DNA of 64,000 nucleotides, taken from Psychrilyobacter atlanticus DSM 19335 (GTDB lineage: Bacteria > Fusobacteriota > Fusobacteriia > Fusobacteriales > Fusobacteriaceae). The stretch is taken from contig NZ_KE384547.1 of NCBI RefSeq assembly GCF_000426625.1, positions 1,348,986 through 1,412,985 on the forward strand. Reading direction: 5' to 3'. Shown here one piece after another: positions 62,586-64,000 of this stretch. The translations under genes were made by a program, and so were the position numbers. Positions within the stretch are counted from its first letter, which is position 1; each line of letters opens with the position of its first letter. The notes below the pieces were generated by a model. That model did not search any database. It was not told where the DNA came from and worked only from the letters and a program-made list of their open reading frames with translations.

Positions 62586-63050
62586 ATGAAAATAAAAAAA
62601 ATAGAAAAAGAGACATTAAAAGATTATTTGGGATTAAAAAAAATTATAGTCGATTATTTTAAATATATATATAGGGGAGATATTCTATCGGGAAAAAAAT
62701 ATAATTTCGAAGATCATGGAGAGCATGTCATGTCTTTAGTTACTGAAGATAATGATACAAATATGATGGTTGCTTCGGAAAATGGTATTATTCTAGGATT
62801 TATCATGTATGATCGATATAATTTTAAAAAGACCGTTACTGGGAGAATTTGCGAATTATATGTGGATCCAAATGCCAGAAACACTAATATTGGCTCAAAG
62901 CTGGTTACCCTGGTAGAAGAAGAATTAGCTACAAAATCATATTATATAACTGCTGATAAGGATGCTGTAAATTTTTGGAAGAAAAACGGATACCACCATA
63001 TTGACGAAACTGCTGACAACGGAAACAGGATTTTTATTAAAAATTTATAA
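62586..63050 (+). CDS. GNAT N-acetyltransferase
   Basis: A 154-residue protein with GRICELYVDPNARNTNIGSK then LVTLVEEEL, the acetyl-CoA site (R/NxxxxG/S variant with NTNIGSKL), and a C-terminal AVNFWKKNGYHHIDE. The substrate is unknown. TTGAGGAG precedes ATG. An attenuator-like structure and mini-ORF upstream suggest inducible expression, as for some antibiotic-modifying enzymes, but this is inference. Confidence 0.88.
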   Translation: MKIKKIEKETLKDYLGLKKIIVDYFKYIYRGDILSGKKYNFEDHGEHVMSLVTEDNDTNMMVASENGIILGFIMYDRYNFKKTVTGRICELYVDPNARNTNIGSKLVTLVEEELATKSYYITADKDAVNFWKKNGYHHIDETADNGNRIFIKNL

Positions 63051-63099
63051 AATCAATTAATTAATAATAATGGGAGATGAAACCCAACTGTGAGCCTTT

Positions 63100-63176
63100 T
63101 TTAGGGTCTAAACTACTGTAATTAAACCTAAAATCATACCCTAAAAACGTCTATTGAGGAGACAGTTTGTCTTTTT
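63100..63176 (+). other. Two stacked hairpins of unknown role
   Basis: TTTTTAGGGT (63100-63109) pairs with ACCCTAAAAA (63138-63147), and next to it ACGTCTAT pairs with ATAGACGT around an inner AGACA/TGTCT stem (63148-63174). They lie between a GNAT gene and the promoter of the DUF1007 gene, so they may end the GNAT transcript or form a small RNA. Confidence 0.45.
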
Positions 63177-63366
63177 GATAGACGTTCTGTCAATTGAATA
63201 TACAAGTTTAAAAATTTGTCCTCTAGCCCAATGTTTTCAATCGTTTGGTGACCTTCTTATTTAATGTATAACTATTTAAACTTTTAAGGAGAAAATCTAC
63301 AAGAAAAAGAGTCTCTCATGATATAATATTTGGAAATCTATAAGCTAGAGATTTAGGAGGAATAAA

Positions 63367-63933
63367 TTGAAAAAATTAATGATAACAATTTTCTTTATTG
63401 TAACCATAATGGCAGAAGCACATCCCCATGTATTTTTAGAAACCTTTGTAGAGCTTAAAATAGAGGATGACCTCTTAAAGGGAGTTAACTTTATCGTAAT
63501 TATGGATGAGATGAATAGTTTAATCTATCTTTCTCTTTACGATCTTGATAATGATGGGAATTTAAATGAAGCGGAATTTAAAGCTTTAGCTGATGAAAAT
63601 TTTGAAGGGATTAGCGGCAAAAACAGCCATTTCCATATAAAATATAACCAAAGCATTGTAGATATAGATGAATTTGTTATAAAAGATGTCTTTATGGATA
63701 ATAATAATCTTATTTATAAACTTTATATACCTTTTGAACTTAAAATAAATTCAGGAGATAAAATGAATATTTCTATCTATGATGAGGAATATTATTATGA
63801 TTATGTCTATGATAAAAATTATTTCTTAAAAAATAATATAGAAAGATTTTTAAAATACGATCTGATAGAAAACGAAAATGTCAGTTACTACATGGGAAAT
63901 CTTAATCCAGTTGAATTTGAGGTGAAGTTTTGA
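63367..63933 (+). CDS. DUF1007 family exported protein
   Basis: This 188-residue protein starts at TTG behind AGGAGGAATAAA. It has a signal peptide ending MAEAHPHVFLET; the HPHV at the processed N-terminus is the hallmark of DUF1007. An EF-hand-like DLDNDGNLNEAEF follows. Family members are periplasmic and sit next to NicO-type nickel/cobalt exporters or related metal transporters. The next gene starts in the overlap TTTTGA, so the two are coupled. Confidence 0.88.
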   Translation: MKKLMITIFFIVTIMAEAHPHVFLETFVELKIEDDLLKGVNFIVIMDEMNSLIYLSLYDLDNDGNLNEAEFKALADENFEGISGKNSHFHIKYNQSIVDIDEFVIKDVFMDNNNLIYKLYIPFELKINSGDKMNISIYDEEYYYDYVYDKNYFLKNNIERFLKYDLIENENVSYYMGNLNPVEFEVKF

Positions 63934-64000
63934 AAAAAAAAATAAAGTTAATATTACTTATAATCTTGTTTATGGGGTTGTTTTATATTTTTAAGAGTTA
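63930..64000 (+). CDS. Start of the next gene, probable NicO-type transporter (partial)
   Basis: A TTG start with GAGGTGAAG upstream overlaps the DUF1007 stop by two bases (TTGA). The visible residues, MKKKIKLILLIILFMGLFYI then FKS, form a membrane helix. A NicO/RcnA-type metal exporter is expected from the usual DUF1007 context; the sequence shown is too short to confirm this. Confidence 0.55.
   Translation, partial: MKKKIKLILLIILFMGLFYIFKS

Noticed and set aside
63060-63200. NiCo or cobalamin riboswitch before the DUF1007 gene
   Set aside because: The conserved blocks are absent and a TATAAT promoter lies downstream of the structure.
1-64000. tRNA and rRNA genes
   Set aside because: I looked for T-loop GGTTCRANTCC motifs with paired acceptor stems and for conserved rRNA segments and found none; a short or divergent tRNA could be missed by eye.

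Overview
The window is AT-rich DNA (roughly 30% G+C by eye) from a diderm bacterium. It carries a two-partner secretion adhesin with its outer-membrane transporter, lipoproteins, an AsmA-like envelope protein of the DUF748 type, a sodium:alanine symporter and MORN/YwqK-type lipoproteins. With the low G+C this gene mix best fits the Fusobacteriota (a marine relative such as Psychrilyobacter, Ilyobacter or Propionigenium). That placement is inference from gene content. I found no rRNA or tRNA gene.

Layout. 0-2.5 kb: a pentapeptide-repeat gene, then a cyclic-di-GMP-I riboswitch and terminator reading left into two very small genes, and two small Cys/His proteins. 2.5-4.2 kb: a candidate structured RNA, a truncated NTF2-like fragment, a VOC protein, a Nudix hydrolase and a zinc-ribbon protein. 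4.5-23.7 kb is mostly housekeeping: HIT, RpiB, histidine phosphatase, threonine ammonia-lyase, a DUF3109 protein, the glutaminase-Nudix-uracil glycosylase operon, PhnA, SbcDC, the DUF748 protein, the AGCS symporter and a MazG-like protein.

24.4-29.7 kb holds a type I-B CRISPR effector operon (cas6-cas8b-cas7-cas5) with a degenerate repeat array on each side. No cas3, cas4, cas1 or cas2 is present: an array starts 30 bases after cas5. 29.9-42.5 kb carries a DMT transporter, a large MORN lipoprotein, two GNATs, an opine-type dehydrogenase, a small metal-related gene group, an oligopeptide-binding lipoprotein and two GGDEF proteins.

42.8-60.0 kb looks like accessory DNA marked out by three copies of the 3' end of a cold-shock gene, all in the same orientation: a decayed copy at 42.8 kb, the intact gene at 52.6 kb and a nearly identical fragment at 59.8 kb. 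The left segment contains a methionyl-tRNA synthetase gene preceded by a short leader ORF with four consecutive Met codons and an intrinsic terminator. It also holds two probable tnpB remnants, a repeat-rich TPR lipoprotein, a zinc-finger nuclease gene broken by one in-frame TGA, a DNA alkylation repair gene and a 75-bp direct repeat carrying the start of a recombinase-like gene. The right segment is the two-partner secretion locus, whose adhesin has eight YDG domains, six of them nearly identical. 60-64 kb returns to ordinary genes: GNATs, a manganese-type exporter, and a DUF1007 protein with the start of its probable NicO partner. One GNAT there is preceded by a mini-ORF and an attenuator-like terminator.

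The most notable items are the Met-codon leader in front of metG, the repeated cold-shock gene 3' end bounding accessory cargo, the type I-B effector set lacking nuclease and adaptation genes beside decaying arrays, and the c-di-GMP riboswitch in front of two tiny genes in a window that also encodes two diguanylate cyclases.
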